Part shown: in pieces, positions 6,203-13,746 of the stretch | Layout of the letters: each line of letters starts with the position of its first letter | How positions within the stretch are numbered: the first letter of the stretch is position 1 | From: UBA6264 sp964531505 | Lineage (GTDB): Bacteria; Patescibacteriota; Patescibacteriia; UBA2591; UBA6264 | Reading direction: 5' to 3' | Assembly (NCBI GenBank): GCA_964531505.1 | Contig: CAZHDT010000011.1 | Location: 1 to 20,586, forward strand | Length of the DNA stretch: 20,586 nucleotides | Position numbers and translations under genes: made by a program | Notes under the pieces: model-generated | Told to the model about the DNA's origin: nothing | The model's input: the letters and a program-made list of their open reading frames with translations, nothing else | The model's database searches: none

Positions 6203-8794
6203 TTATTTGTTTATTTTAGGATGAATAAAAAATATTTTACATAGTTCCACCAAAATAATTTCAATTAGACCAAGACAGATAAGAGCTATCCAATCACTCC
6301 AATGGAGTGGAACGAGTTTAAGGACCCTTTGTAGAAAAGGAGTATAAACCGCCAATAAAAGCATCAACCAGCCAAAAATAACACTAATATCTAATAAAAA
6401 ATTATCAAAAGGATTGTAGTGCCAAATGGTTTTTTTAAGATTTTTACAGGAAAAGACATAAAATAGAGTATCAATTCCTAAACCGACGAAAATCATTGTT
6501 CTGATATGATTTAAATCAAAATCCGTTTTAAAAAGATAAATGAAAAGCCCGACCAAAATTAAGTCAGTAATTATCCCAATAAAGAAGATTAAAAATTTCA
6601 TTTCTTTATCTAAAATTTTATTTTGATAGCCGCGGGCTTTTTCTTTTAAAATGTTTTTTGATTCTTTTTCATAAGAAAGGGCCATAGCCGGTAACGTATC
6701 TTCAATGATGTTAATCCAAAGAATTTGTCCGGCTAAAATTGGCAAGGGGAGACCCAGAAGTAATGAACCGCCGATTAAAATAAATTCAGTAAAAGTGTCG
6801 CTAAAAAGAAATAAGACAATTTTTTTTATATTATTAAAAATATTCCGACCAGTTTTAATTGCTTCTAAAATTGTTTTTAGATTATTATCCAAAAGAACCA
6901 CTTCCGCAGTTTCTTTAGTAACTTCAGAACCATCGCCTAAGGCCACGCCAATATCCGCTGATTTTATGGCTGGGGCGTCATTAACTCCATCTCCAGTCAT
7001 TGCTACAACTTCTTTTAAATTTTGTAAAGCGTCAACGATTCTAATCTTATGTTTTGGCTCCACGCGGGCAAAAATATTTGTTTTTTTTACTTCTTTTTCT
7101 AATTCTTGGTCAGACATTTTATCCATATCAGAACCAAGAATAATTTTATCACCCCTTTTAAATAATCCTATTTCTTCAGCAACGGTTCTTGCGGTTAAGG
7201 GGTGGTCGCCAGTAATAATAATTGTTCTAATGCCGGCTTTTTGGCATTCTTCAATAGTTTCCTTTGCTTGTTCTCTTAATGGATCTTTTAAAGCGATTAA
7301 ACCTTTAAATTCTAAATCAAATAAATCGGTTTCAGAGATATCTTTAATTCTTGAATCTATATTTTTTTGAGCAATTCCCAAAACTCTAAAACCTTTTGCA
7401 GTCATTTTTTCAAAATCTTTTTGGATTTCTTTTTTATTTTTCTCAGAAAGTTTACAAAAATTAATTATCTTTTCTGGCGCCCCTTTAATTAAAATAAGAT
7501 TCTTATTTTTTTCTAAAGTATTTTGATGCAAGGTCGCCATATACATTAATTGGGAATCAAAGGGGATTTCTCCTAAACGGGGAAATTCTTTTAGTATTTT
7601 ATCTCTTTCTAGACCGGAAAAAATTGCCCCTTTGATTAAAGCGATTTCAGTTGTATCACCATTGATTTTCATTTTTTCCAATCCTTCTTGATAATTTTCC
7701 ACTAAAGCATCATTACACAGTAATCCTATTTTTAATAAATCTTGATTTTCGGTTTTGGAAAGATAGGGAATCAATTGGGCAATTTCCATTTTTCCTTCTG
7801 TTAAAGTGCCGGTTTTATCAGTGCAAATAACTGTAATAGAGCCTAATGTTTCCGCGGCGATTAATTTTCTAGTTAGCGCCTTCTTTTTTAAAATATTTTG
7901 CATTCCAATTGTCAAGCAAACCGTGACGGCAATGGCTAATCCCTCAGGAATGCCAGCGACAGCAACCGCAACGGAAATTAAAAGCATTTCAAAAAAAGGT
8001 CGACCAATAATCAAACCACTAGCAAAAAGAACTATACAGAGGGCGGTAATAATTAAACCGATAGTTTTAGCTAAATGAGCAATTTTTTTTTGCAAAGGCG
8101 TCTGGTCATCATCAGTATTTTTTATTAAAGATGCGATTTTTCCCAATTCTGTTTTAAATCCGGTTTCTACGATGACTACTTTCGCTTTTCCCCTTGTTAC
8201 AATTGTTCCTGAATAGACCATATTTTCTCTGTCAGCCAAAGGCGTTCCCGGCGCTAAAATATCAATATTTTTAGAAGAGGAAATTGATTCACCGGTTAAA
8301 ATAGCTTCCTTTGTTTGGAAATTATTTACTTCTATTAATCGACCATCTGCTGGAACAATATCTCCGGCTTCTAAATTAATTATATCTCCGGGAACGAGAT
8401 TTTCTGCCTTAATAATATTTTCTTGATTATCTCTTAAAACTCGGGCCAGATGAGTTACTAATTTTTTTAAACTAATAAAAGTTTTTTCTGCTTTATATTC
8501 TTGAAAAAATCCAATCCCGGAGTTGATTAAAACTGCGGTTAGAATAATTCCCATATCAATAAATTCTTTTAAGGCAAAAGAAATAGCCGTGGCGATAATT
8601 AGGATATAAACCAAAGGACTTTTAAATTGGATAAAAAAAGTTTTCAAAATAGAAAGTTTTTCCTGGTCAGGGAGTTTATTTTTTCCGTATTTTTTAATTT
8701 TTCCTTCTACTATTTTTGAAACAAGACCGTTTTCATTGGTTTCCAAAATTTTTAAGATTTTGGTCTTAGATAAGCTATGCCAAGTTTCTTCCAT
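6203..8794 (-). CDS. Cation-transporting P-type ATPase, P2A (calcium pump) type
   Basis: This ATP-driven cation pump has 863 residues with the full P2 layout. It has an N-terminal cation ATPase domain, actuator domain with TGES (167-170), phosphorylation site DKTGT with Asp326, nucleotide-binding KGAP (437-440), hinge TGDGVNDAP (600-608), and C-terminal helices M5-M10. M4 contains PEGL with Glu284, equivalent to the SERCA calcium ligand Glu309. M5 keeps Glu670 (SERCA Glu771) but has Thr667 where SERCA has Asn768. M6 reads NIIED: Asn695 and Asp699 match SERCA Asn796 and Asp800, but Glu698 replaces Thr799. Calcium is the likeliest cargo, but these changes make Na+, H+ or Mg2+ coupling possible. 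It heads a two-gene unit with the exchanger. Confidence 0.93.
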   Translation of the reverse strand: MEETWHSLSKTKILKILETNENGLVSKIVEGKIKKYGKNKLPDQEKLSILKTFFIQFKSPLVYILIIATAISFALKEFIDMGIILTAVLINSGIGFFQEYKAEKTFISLKKLVTHLARVLRDNQENIIKAENLVPGDIINLEAGDIVPADGRLIEVNNFQTKEAILTGESISSSKNIDILAPGTPLADRENMVYSGTIVTRGKAKVVIVETGFKTELGKIASLIKNTDDDQTPLQKKIAHLAKTIGLIITALCIVLFASGLIIGRPFFEMLLISVAVAVAGIPEGLAIAVTVCLTIGMQNILKKKALTRKLIAAETLGSITVICTDKTGTLTEGKMEIAQLIPYLSKTENQDLLKIGLLCNDALVENYQEGLEKMKINGDTTEIALIKGAIFSGLERDKILKEFPRLGEIPFDSQLMYMATLHQNTLEKNKNLILIKGAPEKIINFCKLSEKNKKEIQKDFEKMTAKGFRVLGIAQKNIDSRIKDISETDLFDLEFKGLIALKDPLREQAKETIEECQKAGIRTIIITGDHPLTARTVAEEIGLFKRGDKIILGSDMDKMSDQELEKEVKKTNIFARVEPKHKIRIVDALQNLKEVVAMTGDGVNDAPAIKSADIGVALGDGSEVTKETAEVVLLDNNLKTILEAIKTGRNIFNNIKKIVLFLFSDTFTEFILIGGSLLLGLPLPILAGQILWINIIEDTLPAMALSYEKESKNILKEKARGYQNKILDKEMKFLIFFIGIITDLILVGLFIYLFKTDFDLNHIRTMIFVGLGIDTLFYVFSCKNLKKTIWHYNPFDNFLLDISVIFGWLMLLLAVYTPFLQRVLKLVPLHWSDWIALICLGLIEIILVELCKIFFIHPKINK

Positions 8795-8850
8795 AGAATT
8801 TTTATTATTTTTTTAAATAAATATAATATTTTTTAGTGAATATTTACCAA

Positions 8851-8859
8851 ATTATAACA
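8851..8859 (-). promoter_or_regulatory. Extended -10 promoter of the ATPase-exchanger pair
   Basis: The minus strand carries TGTTATAAT, a perfect -10 box with the TGn extension. The -35 region is poor, as is common for extended -10 promoters. Transcription would start near 8844 and leave a leader of about 50 bases before the ATPase ATG. The box lies between tRNA-Lys and the pump gene, so the pump need not rely on read-through from the tRNA. Confidence 0.55.
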
Positions 8860-8888
8860 TTTTTTTACGAAAAGCGAAAATAAAAAAA

Positions 8889-8959
8889 TACCCTCGCAGG
8901 GGATCGAACCCTGATCAATGGCTTAAAAGGCCACTGCTCTACCATTGAGCTACAAGGGC
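8889..8959 (-). tRNA. tRNA-Lys (anticodon TTT)
   Basis: The minus strand folds as a complete cloverleaf. The D arm is GCTC-AATGGTA-GAGC. The anticodon stem GTGGC/GCCAT encloses loop CTTTTAA, giving anticodon TTT. The T arm is CAGGG-TTCGATC-CCCTG. The acceptor stem GCCCTTG/CGAGGGT pairs throughout but with G-U wobbles at its first and sixth pairs. The discriminator is A. CCA is not encoded, and a T run follows directly and may end transcription. Confidence 0.95.
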
Positions 8960-8973
8960 GTATTTAATAATAA

Positions 8974-9003
8974 ATTATATTAATAATTCCTAAAATATGT
9001 TAA
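8974..9003 (-). promoter_or_regulatory. Predicted promoter of tRNA-Lys
   Basis: On the minus strand a -35 box TTAACA (8998-9003, one mismatch to consensus) is followed by an 18-base spacer and a perfect -10 box TATAAT (8974-8979). Transcription would start about 8 bases before the tRNA 5' end at 8959, a distance typical of tRNA genes. Confidence 0.6.
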
Positions 9004-9031
9004 TGTTATAATATAAGTAAATAAGAAATTT

Positions 9032-9250
9032 TTATTTCCTTTCCTTAATTTCAAAATTTCCATTTAATTTGCTAAGCAAGGTATAATTTCTTCCCAAACG
9101 ATCTTCAAATTCTATTTTTCCAGACATTTTAGCATTGTCAAAAAGTGAACAAGTTTCATCAAAACTTAAAACATAAGCAAGGTGTTCAAATCCATTTTTT
9201 GCTTCTTCTAAAAAAGAAACAGAAAAACCTTTTAAATTTTTTTGAATCAT
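9032..9250 (-). CDS. Hypothetical 72-residue protein
   Basis: I do not recognise this small soluble protein. It has a balanced composition (FSVSFLEEAKNGFEHLAYVL near residues 9-28 and KIEFEDRLGRNYTLLSKLNG near 45-64), unlike chance frames in this AT-rich DNA, which are rich in Lys, Asn, Ile and Phe. No signal peptide, membrane helix or cysteine pair is seen. It reads away from dnaB, with its start about 130 bp from the dnaB ATG, and ends about 70 bp before tRNA-Lys. A weak TTGCAC is the best -35 candidate upstream. The opposite-strand frame over the same stretch is low in complexity and less credible. Confidence 0.55.
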   Translation of the reverse strand: MIQKNLKGFSVSFLEEAKNGFEHLAYVLSFDETCSLFDNAKMSGKIEFEDRLGRNYTLLSKLNGNFEIKERK

Positions 9251-9308
9251 TTTTTATTTTATTATTAATTTTAATAAAGATGGTGTTAATAAAATGTGCA
9301 AAAATTTC

Positions 9309-9337
9309 TTGCCAAAGAAAGAATGTTTTAGTATGAT
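9309..9337 (+). promoter_or_regulatory. Predicted promoter of the dnaB-recR unit
   Basis: A -35 box TTGCCA (9309-9314) is followed by an ideal 17-base spacer and a -10 box TATGAT (9332-9337). Transcription would begin near 9344, about 40 bases before the dnaB ATG. It stands in the only divergent intergenic region of the window and probably drives dnaB, recR and the genes after them. Confidence 0.6.
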
Positions 9338-9383
9338 GAAATTATAAATTAAATTTAAAAAATTCGCAACCCTTTTTATTTTT

Positions 9384-10829
9384 ATGATAAAAAAACAAGA
9401 AAAAAAAGATAAAGAATTTGGAAAAATTTTTGAAAAATTGCCCCCTCAAAATATAGAAGCCGAGGAGGCGCTTTTAGGCTCATTATTAATTGATAAAGAG
9501 GCGATAATCAAAATTGCGGATATAATTAGTGAAGATGATTTTTATAAAAATATCCATCAAATAATTTATCAAACTATGTTGGAAGTTTGGGAGAACAGCG
9601 AACCGATTGATATTTTAAGCGTTGGCAATCGTTTGGAAGAAAAAGGGGAATTAAAGAAAATAGGAGAAAAAAGTTATTTAGCATCTTTGGCGGAAACGGT
9701 TCCCAGCTCCAGCAATGTTAAATCTTATGCTCAAATTGTTAAGAAAAAATCAATTTTAAGAAAATTGATTAGATCATCAACCGAAACCATAGAAATGGCT
9801 TATCAAGAAGAAGAGGATACTCTGATGGTTTTGGATCGAGCAGAACAAAAATTATTTTCTATTTCCCAAAAACATTTAAAACAAAATTTCGTTTCTATAA
9901 AAGATACCCTAGATGAATCTTTTGAAAGAATTGATGAATTACATAAAGGAGGTAAAGCTATTAGGGGGGTTCCAACCGGTTTTAATAATTTGGATAATAC
10001 TTTAGCCGGCTTACAACCATCCGAATTAATTATTTTGGCGGCTCGTCCATCAATTGGAAAAAGTTCTTTGGCTTTGGATATTGCGCGCCATGCTGCGGTG
10101 GAACATAAAGTCCCAGTGGGGATATTTAGTTTAGAAATGTCAAAGGAACAAGTAAGTGATAGAATTGTTTGCGCTCAATCAGGGGTTAATTTATGGAAAT
10201 TACGCACCGGTCATCTTTCTAAAAAGGAAGATGACGGCGATTTTGAAAAATTAGGACAAGCCTTTGGTATTTTAGCTGAAGCGCCGATTTTTATTGATGA
10301 TTCTCCTATGGCAACACCGATTGAAATTAGAACTAAAGCTCGCCGGTTAAAATCAGAACATGGTTTAGGATTATTAATTTTAGACTATATCCAATTAATG
10401 GAGGGGGGTGATAGTTCAAGAGAAGGACGAGTTCAGGAAGTATCTTATATTTCTCGTTCATTAAAAGCAATCGCTAGAGAATTAAATATTCCTGTTTTAG
10501 CATTATCGCAACTTTCTCGAGCGCCAGAAGCTCGTACTCCAGCTATTCCCCGTTTATCTGATTTAAGGGATAGCGGTGGTTTAGAACAAGATGCAGATGT
10601 CGTTATGTTTATTTATCGTAAAGGAATGGATCGAGGGATTAAAAATTGTCCAGAAGAAGAAAAAAATGTAGCAGAAATTCATATTAGCAAACATCGCCAC
10701 GGCCCAGCTGGGATTATGGTTCCTTTATATTTTGATTCAGAAACAGCCAGTTTTAAAAATTTGGAAAGAGGAAAGCAAGATTTTGAGTTTAATAGTAACG
10801 AAGGTGATGACCAGGAAATGCCCTTTTAA
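9384..10829 (+). CDS. dnaB: Replicative DNA helicase DnaB
   Basis: DnaB is the hexameric 5'-3' helicase that opens the replication fork and recruits primase. The 481 residues show the usual two parts. The N-terminal helical domain begins at LPPQNIEAEEALLGSLL (about 19-35). The RecA-like motor domain has Walker A ARPSIGKSS (220-228, Lys226), the EMSKEQ segment after it, Walker B LLILDYIQL, and the later LSQLSRAPEAR and DLRDSGGLEQDADVV motifs. There is no intein. A Lys/Glu-rich leader of about 18 residues precedes the conserved domain. The ATG at 9384 gives that leader, and a predicted promoter lies just upstream. recR follows after 13 bp. Confidence 0.98.
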   Translation: MIKKQEKKDKEFGKIFEKLPPQNIEAEEALLGSLLIDKEAIIKIADIISEDDFYKNIHQIIYQTMLEVWENSEPIDILSVGNRLEEKGELKKIGEKSYLASLAETVPSSSNVKSYAQIVKKKSILRKLIRSSTETIEMAYQEEEDTLMVLDRAEQKLFSISQKHLKQNFVSIKDTLDESFERIDELHKGGKAIRGVPTGFNNLDNTLAGLQPSELIILAARPSIGKSSLALDIARHAAVEHKVPVGIFSLEMSKEQVSDRIVCAQSGVNLWKLRTGHLSKKEDDGDFEKLGQAFGILAEAPIFIDDSPMATPIEIRTKARRLKSEHGLGLLILDYIQLMEGGDSSREGRVQEVSYISRSLKAIARELNIPVLALSQLSRAPEARTPAIPRLSDLRDSGGLEQDADVVMFIYRKGMDRGIKNCPEEEKNVAEIHISKHRHGPAGIMVPLYFDSETASFKNLERGKQDFEFNSNEGDDQEMPF

Positions 10830-10842
10830 AAAATAAATTTTT

Positions 10843-11445
10843 ATGAATTATCCCCAAGAAATTCAAAGTTTAATTGATGAATTTAGTCAATTTCCGGGAA
10901 TCGGTCCTAAAACCGCGCAACGGTTTGTTTTTTATTTATTAAGAAATTTTTCTAAAGCTGAAAATTTGGTTCATTATTTAAAAGAAATCAAAAAAATTCG
11001 GCCTTGTTTAATTTGTCATAATTTTTCCAGCCAAAAAATTTGTCAAATTTGTCAGGATAAGAAAAGAGACCATTCTCTTATTACTATTGTTGCTGAGCCC
11101 CAAGATTTAATGGCAATTGAAAAAACTAATAATTATAGAGGAGTTTATCATATTTTAGGAGGATTAATCGATTCCTCTAAAGAAAAAACTGCGGAGAGGT
11201 TAAAAATTCCCCACTTAATTCAAAGATTAAAAAAACAGGAAATTAAGGAAATAATTTTTGCTCTTAATTCAACTATTGAAGGAGAAGGAACGGTTCTTTA
11301 TCTCACCAACTTAATTAAAAAGGAACCATTAATCAATCATATTAAATTAAGTAAAATCGCGCGAGGACTACCCTTGGGAGGAGAGATTGAGTATGCAGAT
11401 GAAATAACTTTGGTTGAAGCTTTAAAAGGAAGAAAAACAATTTAA
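10843..11445 (+). CDS. recR: Recombination protein RecR
   Basis: RecR works with RecO (and RecF) to load RecA at single-strand gaps. The 200 residues match the family. There is a helix-hairpin-helix region with FPGIGPKTAQR (17-27), a C4 zinc finger with Cys55, Cys58, Cys67 and Cys70, and a Toprim domain starting at ITIVAEPQDLMAIE (80-93). It ends near GGEIEYADEITLVEAL, close to the usual C-terminus. The conserved HPLxGxISPLDGIGP stretch of well-known RecR proteins is replaced here by a divergent GGLIDSSKEKTAERLKIPHL. The gene follows dnaB by 13 bp. Confidence 0.96.
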   Translation: MNYPQEIQSLIDEFSQFPGIGPKTAQRFVFYLLRNFSKAENLVHYLKEIKKIRPCLICHNFSSQKICQICQDKKRDHSLITIVAEPQDLMAIEKTNNYRGVYHILGGLIDSSKEKTAERLKIPHLIQRLKKQEIKEIIFALNSTIEGEGTVLYLTNLIKKEPLINHIKLSKIARGLPLGGEIEYADEITLVEALKGRKTI

Positions 11446-11499
11446 TTTTTTATTTTAGTTTTTTATAGATGATAGAAATTATTTATTTAAGGTAAAAAG

Positions 11500-12066
11500 A
11501 TGAAAAAATTCGTTGAAAAATTAAGAAAAGAATATCAATATTATACTAAAAGTCGTCATTTAATTATAAGCCAAGCTAATGACGCCTTACATCTTTCTAA
11601 ACAAGCTATTTTTTCTTTACATAGAGACCAATTTGAAAAAGCAGAAATTATTATTTCCCAAGCAGAAAAAAAGATATTAAGCTTGAGTGATAATTTGAAA
11701 AAAGCCCCGGATTTAAAATATAACGGAGCTTATAAAGCGGCTTTAGAAGAATATTTAGAAGCTAAACTTTTTTGGCAAGTTTTAAAATTCGGTTCAATTA
11801 AGCCAGTTAAAGAAATTAAATTAAATTTTGATGATTATTTGGCCGCTAGTTGCGATTTGACTGGCGAAATGGTTAGAAAAATGATTTTTTTTGTTACTGA
11901 GAATAAGAACGATCAGGCAAAAGAATTAAAAGAATTAATTGCTGAAATTTTAGAAGAATTAGTTAAATTCGATTTAACCGGATATCTTCGTCATAAATAT
12001 GATGACGCTAAAAGAAATTTAAAAAAAGCAGAAGAAATTATTTATGATTTGAAAATAAGAAAATAG
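11500..12066 (+). CDS. Translin/TRAX-family protein
   Basis: This 188-residue, nearly all-helical protein belongs to the translin superfamily of RNA- and single-strand-DNA-binding proteins, best known from eukaryotes and archaea. The C-terminal LRHKYDDAKRNLKKAEEIIY (163-182) resembles the human translin end closely. The central blocks ALEEYLEAKLFW (81-92) and DDYLAASCDLTGEMVRK (111-127) match TRAX, the nuclease subunit of eukaryotic C3PO. Glu84, Glu87, Asp119 and Glu123 line up with the acidic cluster of the TRAX active site, so RNase activity is plausible. It follows recR by 54 bp, with a weak AAGG ribosome site, and ends in TAG. A perfect 9-bp AT inverted repeat (12067-12086) follows. The substrate is unknown. 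Confidence 0.88.
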   Translation: MKKFVEKLRKEYQYYTKSRHLIISQANDALHLSKQAIFSLHRDQFEKAEIIISQAEKKILSLSDNLKKAPDLKYNGAYKAALEEYLEAKLFWQVLKFGSIKPVKEIKLNFDDYLAASCDLTGEMVRKMIFFVTENKNDQAKELKELIAEILEELVKFDLTGYLRHKYDDAKRNLKKAEEIIYDLKIRK

Positions 12067-12090
12067 TTTATATATAAATATATAAAATAT

Positions 12091-12309
12091 ATGAAAATAG
12101 GAAGTTACAGACATTTTAAAGGGACAATTGTTGAAGTAATTGGGATTGCCCTACATAGTGAAACAATGGAAAAAATGGTGGTATATAAACATTTTGATTC
12201 AATAAAAGGAAAAAAGAAGAATACTTTATGGGCAAGACCCCAAAAAATGTTTTTAGAAAAAGTAGTAGTTAATGGAAAAAAGGAACCGAGATTTAAATTT
12301 TTAAAATAA
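12091..12309 (+). CDS. DUF1653 domain protein
   Basis: This is a 72-residue single-domain protein of the DUF1653 family, of unknown function. The family pattern is clear: GSYRHFKGTIVEVIGIALHS at the start, then ETMEKMVVYKH, an aromatic LWARPQKMFLEKV block, and the terminal EPRFKFL. These proteins are small beta-rich domains. It is packed between the translin-family gene (24 bp) and the dCMP deaminase gene (11 bp), so it belongs to the dnaB-recR transcription unit. A Lys-rich insert GKKKN sits between the conserved halves. Confidence 0.9.
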   Translation: MKIGSYRHFKGTIVEVIGIALHSETMEKMVVYKHFDSIKGKKKNTLWARPQKMFLEKVVVNGKKEPRFKFLK

Positions 12310-12320
12310 AACAAAATAAT

Positions 12321-12833
12321 ATGAAGAAAATAAGTAAAGATGAATATTATTTAAATTTAGCCCAGAGCATCGGTTCAAGGTCAAAATGTTTTCGCATTAA
12401 ATTAGGGGTGATTATTATTAAGGATGACCAAATTGTTGCTACTGGTTATGTCGGCGCGCCCAGAAAAACTAAAGATTGTTTAGAAAGAAATAATTGCTTG
12501 AGAAATGAAAAAAATATTCCCCATGGTCAACGTTATGATATTTGCCGTTCAGTTCATGGAGAACAAAATGCTATTATTAATGCGGCTCGGGCTGGAGTAT
12601 CCATTTTGGGCGGGCAGATGTACATTTCTGCTACCGACGGCGAAGGAAATAAGATTAATTCTTTTCCTTGTTATATTTGTAAAAGAATGATTATTAATGC
12701 TGGGTTGAAGAGAGTGATTTGTTCGAATGCTAAAGGAGGAATTAAGATTTTTTCTGTCGATAAGTGGATTAAAGATTGGCAGGTTCATGATATTGTCGAT
12801 GATAAATATCAATATGGAGCAGAAAGAAACTAA
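12321..12833 (+). CDS. dCMP deaminase family protein (ComEB-like)
   Basis: This zinc-dependent deaminase is expected to convert dCMP to dUMP, feeding thymidylate synthesis. The 170 residues hold the catalytic HGEQNAI motif (zinc His and proton-shuttling Glu) and the PCYICKRMI motif with the two zinc cysteines. Upstream lie GYVGAPR and a Cys-containing KDCLERNNCLR stretch plus a CRSVHGE context, as in ComEB/dCMP deaminases that bind extra zinc. It is the last gene of the dnaB unit. A nucleotide-supply role fits its co-expression with a replication helicase, though this link is inferred. Deoxycytidylate specificity is by family resemblance. Confidence 0.93.
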   Translation: MKKISKDEYYLNLAQSIGSRSKCFRIKLGVIIIKDDQIVATGYVGAPRKTKDCLERNNCLRNEKNIPHGQRYDICRSVHGEQNAIINAARAGVSILGGQMYISATDGEGNKINSFPCYICKRMIINAGLKRVICSNAKGGIKIFSVDKWIKDWQVHDIVDDKYQYGAERN

Positions 12834-12849
12834 AATTTTAAAAAAAGAG

Positions 12850-12878
12850 TTGATGAATTAAAATAAAAGATTTATAAT
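12850..12878 (+). promoter_or_regulatory. Predicted promoter of the small membrane protein gene
   Basis: A -35 box TTGATG (12850-12855), an ideal 17-base spacer and a perfect -10 box TATAAT (12873-12878) lie just after the deaminase gene. Transcription would start near 12885, about 28 bases before the ATG at 12913. A start within TTG codons at 12892 would leave almost no leader, which supports the ATG. Confidence 0.65.
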
Positions 12879-12912
12879 AAAGAACATACATTTGTTGAGT
12901 AATATAATTTAT

Positions 12913-13383
12913 ATGGAAAATAATAATAATTTAGAAAAAGAAAAGTCTTGCGACCAGGAAGAAAAGAAAAAAGTGGAGGGAGAACCTCTTAAAATTAATT
13001 TTTGGCGTTGGTATTTCCCGCGCCGGCCAATAATTCTTATTAGATTTTTACTTTTTTCATATTTTATTCAATGGTTTGTTTGGAATTTTGTTACCCTGCT
13101 TAAAAAGGATAATTTTCAGACTGTTTTCCTTTTGCAAAAAACTTGGAATAATTTAGGCGGTATTACTTTGGTTTTCGGCCCGATTTTGGGGACAATTTTT
13201 ATTTTAGTTACCTTTCTCCCTTTAATTATGATGTGGGTTTTTTATGCGTTGTCAGTAAGTAAATGGGAAATCAAAGACCCGGCTTTACGAATTTGGGCTG
13301 GAGTGGGAATTGTTTTAGTTCCGTTTTTATCAACTTTGTTTTTTAAACTTTTAGCCTTAATTTTAGTGGGAGTGGGTTATTAA
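12913..13383 (+). CDS. Hypothetical three-helix membrane protein
   Basis: I do not recognise this family. From the ATG at 12913 it has 156 residues. A hydrophilic, acidic/basic N-terminus (1-28) is followed by an aromatic-basic WRWYFPRRP (31-39) at the membrane edge. Three hydrophobic stretches follow near 40-61, 83-113 (long, possibly two helices) and 128-155. An open frame continues 7 codons upstream to TTG codons at 12892, but those would lie almost at the predicted transcription start. It is a single-gene unit with its own promoter and a strong terminator, so it is probably expressed independently of its neighbours. Confidence 0.8.
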   Translation: MENNNNLEKEKSCDQEEKKKVEGEPLKINFWRWYFPRRPIILIRFLLFSYFIQWFVWNFVTLLKKDNFQTVFLLQKTWNNLGGITLVFGPILGTIFILVTFLPLIMMWVFYALSVSKWEIKDPALRIWAGVGIVLVPFLSTLFFKLLALILVGVGY

Positions 13384-13415
13384 TTTAAATATTTTTTGTT
13401 TTTAAAATGCTTTGA

Positions 13416-13447
13416 AAAATAAAAGGGTTTTTTAGCCCTTTTATTTT
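13416..13447 (+). terminator. Rho-independent terminator (possibly bidirectional)
   Basis: A perfect 12-bp inverted repeat (AAAATAAAAGGG with CCCTTTTATTTT) encloses an 8-base loop. The 3' arm is U-rich and is preceded by an A-rich 5' arm. It lies 32 bp after the membrane protein gene and ends that unit. The symmetric A/U tracts mean it could also work on the minus strand. Confidence 0.85.
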
Positions 13448-13473
13448 TATTATCAAGTGTTATTATAAAAATA

Positions 13474-13695
13474 ATGTTAATCAAAGTAAAGGCTTTTTCA
13501 AAATCAAGAAAACAGGAAATTAAAAAGATTTCTGAAGATAATTTTGAAATTAAAATAAAAGAAAAACCGCTTCAAGGTAGGGCTAATAATCAACTAATAA
13601 AGTGTTTGGCTGATTATTTTATTTTACCGGAAAATAAAATAAGACTGGTCAAAGGATTTCATCAAAAGAATAAAATCTTTGAAATTTTGGATTAA
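13474..13695 (+). CDS. DUF167 (YggU/UPF0235) family protein
   Basis: This is a 73-residue protein of the widespread DUF167 family, of unknown function. The family pattern is visible: a first beta strand IKVKAFSKSRKQEI, then FEIKIKEKPLQGRANNQLIK with the conserved KxxPxxGxAN-type motif (here KEKPLQGRAN), then LADYFILPENKIRLVKGFHQKNKIFEI. The length is close to the minimal family domain. It is the first gene after the terminator, 51 bp before the phosphorylase gene. Confidence 0.9.
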   Translation: MLIKVKAFSKSRKQEIKKISEDNFEIKIKEKPLQGRANNQLIKCLADYFILPENKIRLVKGFHQKNKIFEILD

Positions 13696-13746
13696 ATTTT
13701 ATTTAAGATATTTTATATTAAAGGAATTTTTTGTTAAACTTGTCTT

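Noticed and set aside
9145..9336. Plus-strand frame of 63 codons
   Set aside because: It is dominated by Lys, Leu, Phe and Ile with low complexity. It overlaps the more gene-like minus-strand frame at 9032-9250 and runs through the dnaB promoter.
9251..9383. Possible replication origin at the divergent point beside dnaB
   Set aside because: No DnaA-box cluster or AT-repeat array is seen; the region is short and accounted for by the dnaB promoter. The single TTATCCACG-like site is inside ftsX.
12067..12086. Perfect 9-bp AT-only inverted repeat between the translin and DUF1653 genes
   Set aside because: It has no G-C pair and no T tract and the genes are closely packed, so it is probably chance in AT-rich DNA and not a terminator.
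12105..12314. Minus-strand frames over DUF1653 and the dCMP deaminase (also 12549-12812) and a plus frame at 12505-12690
   Set aside because: All are shadows of clear family members on the plus strand.
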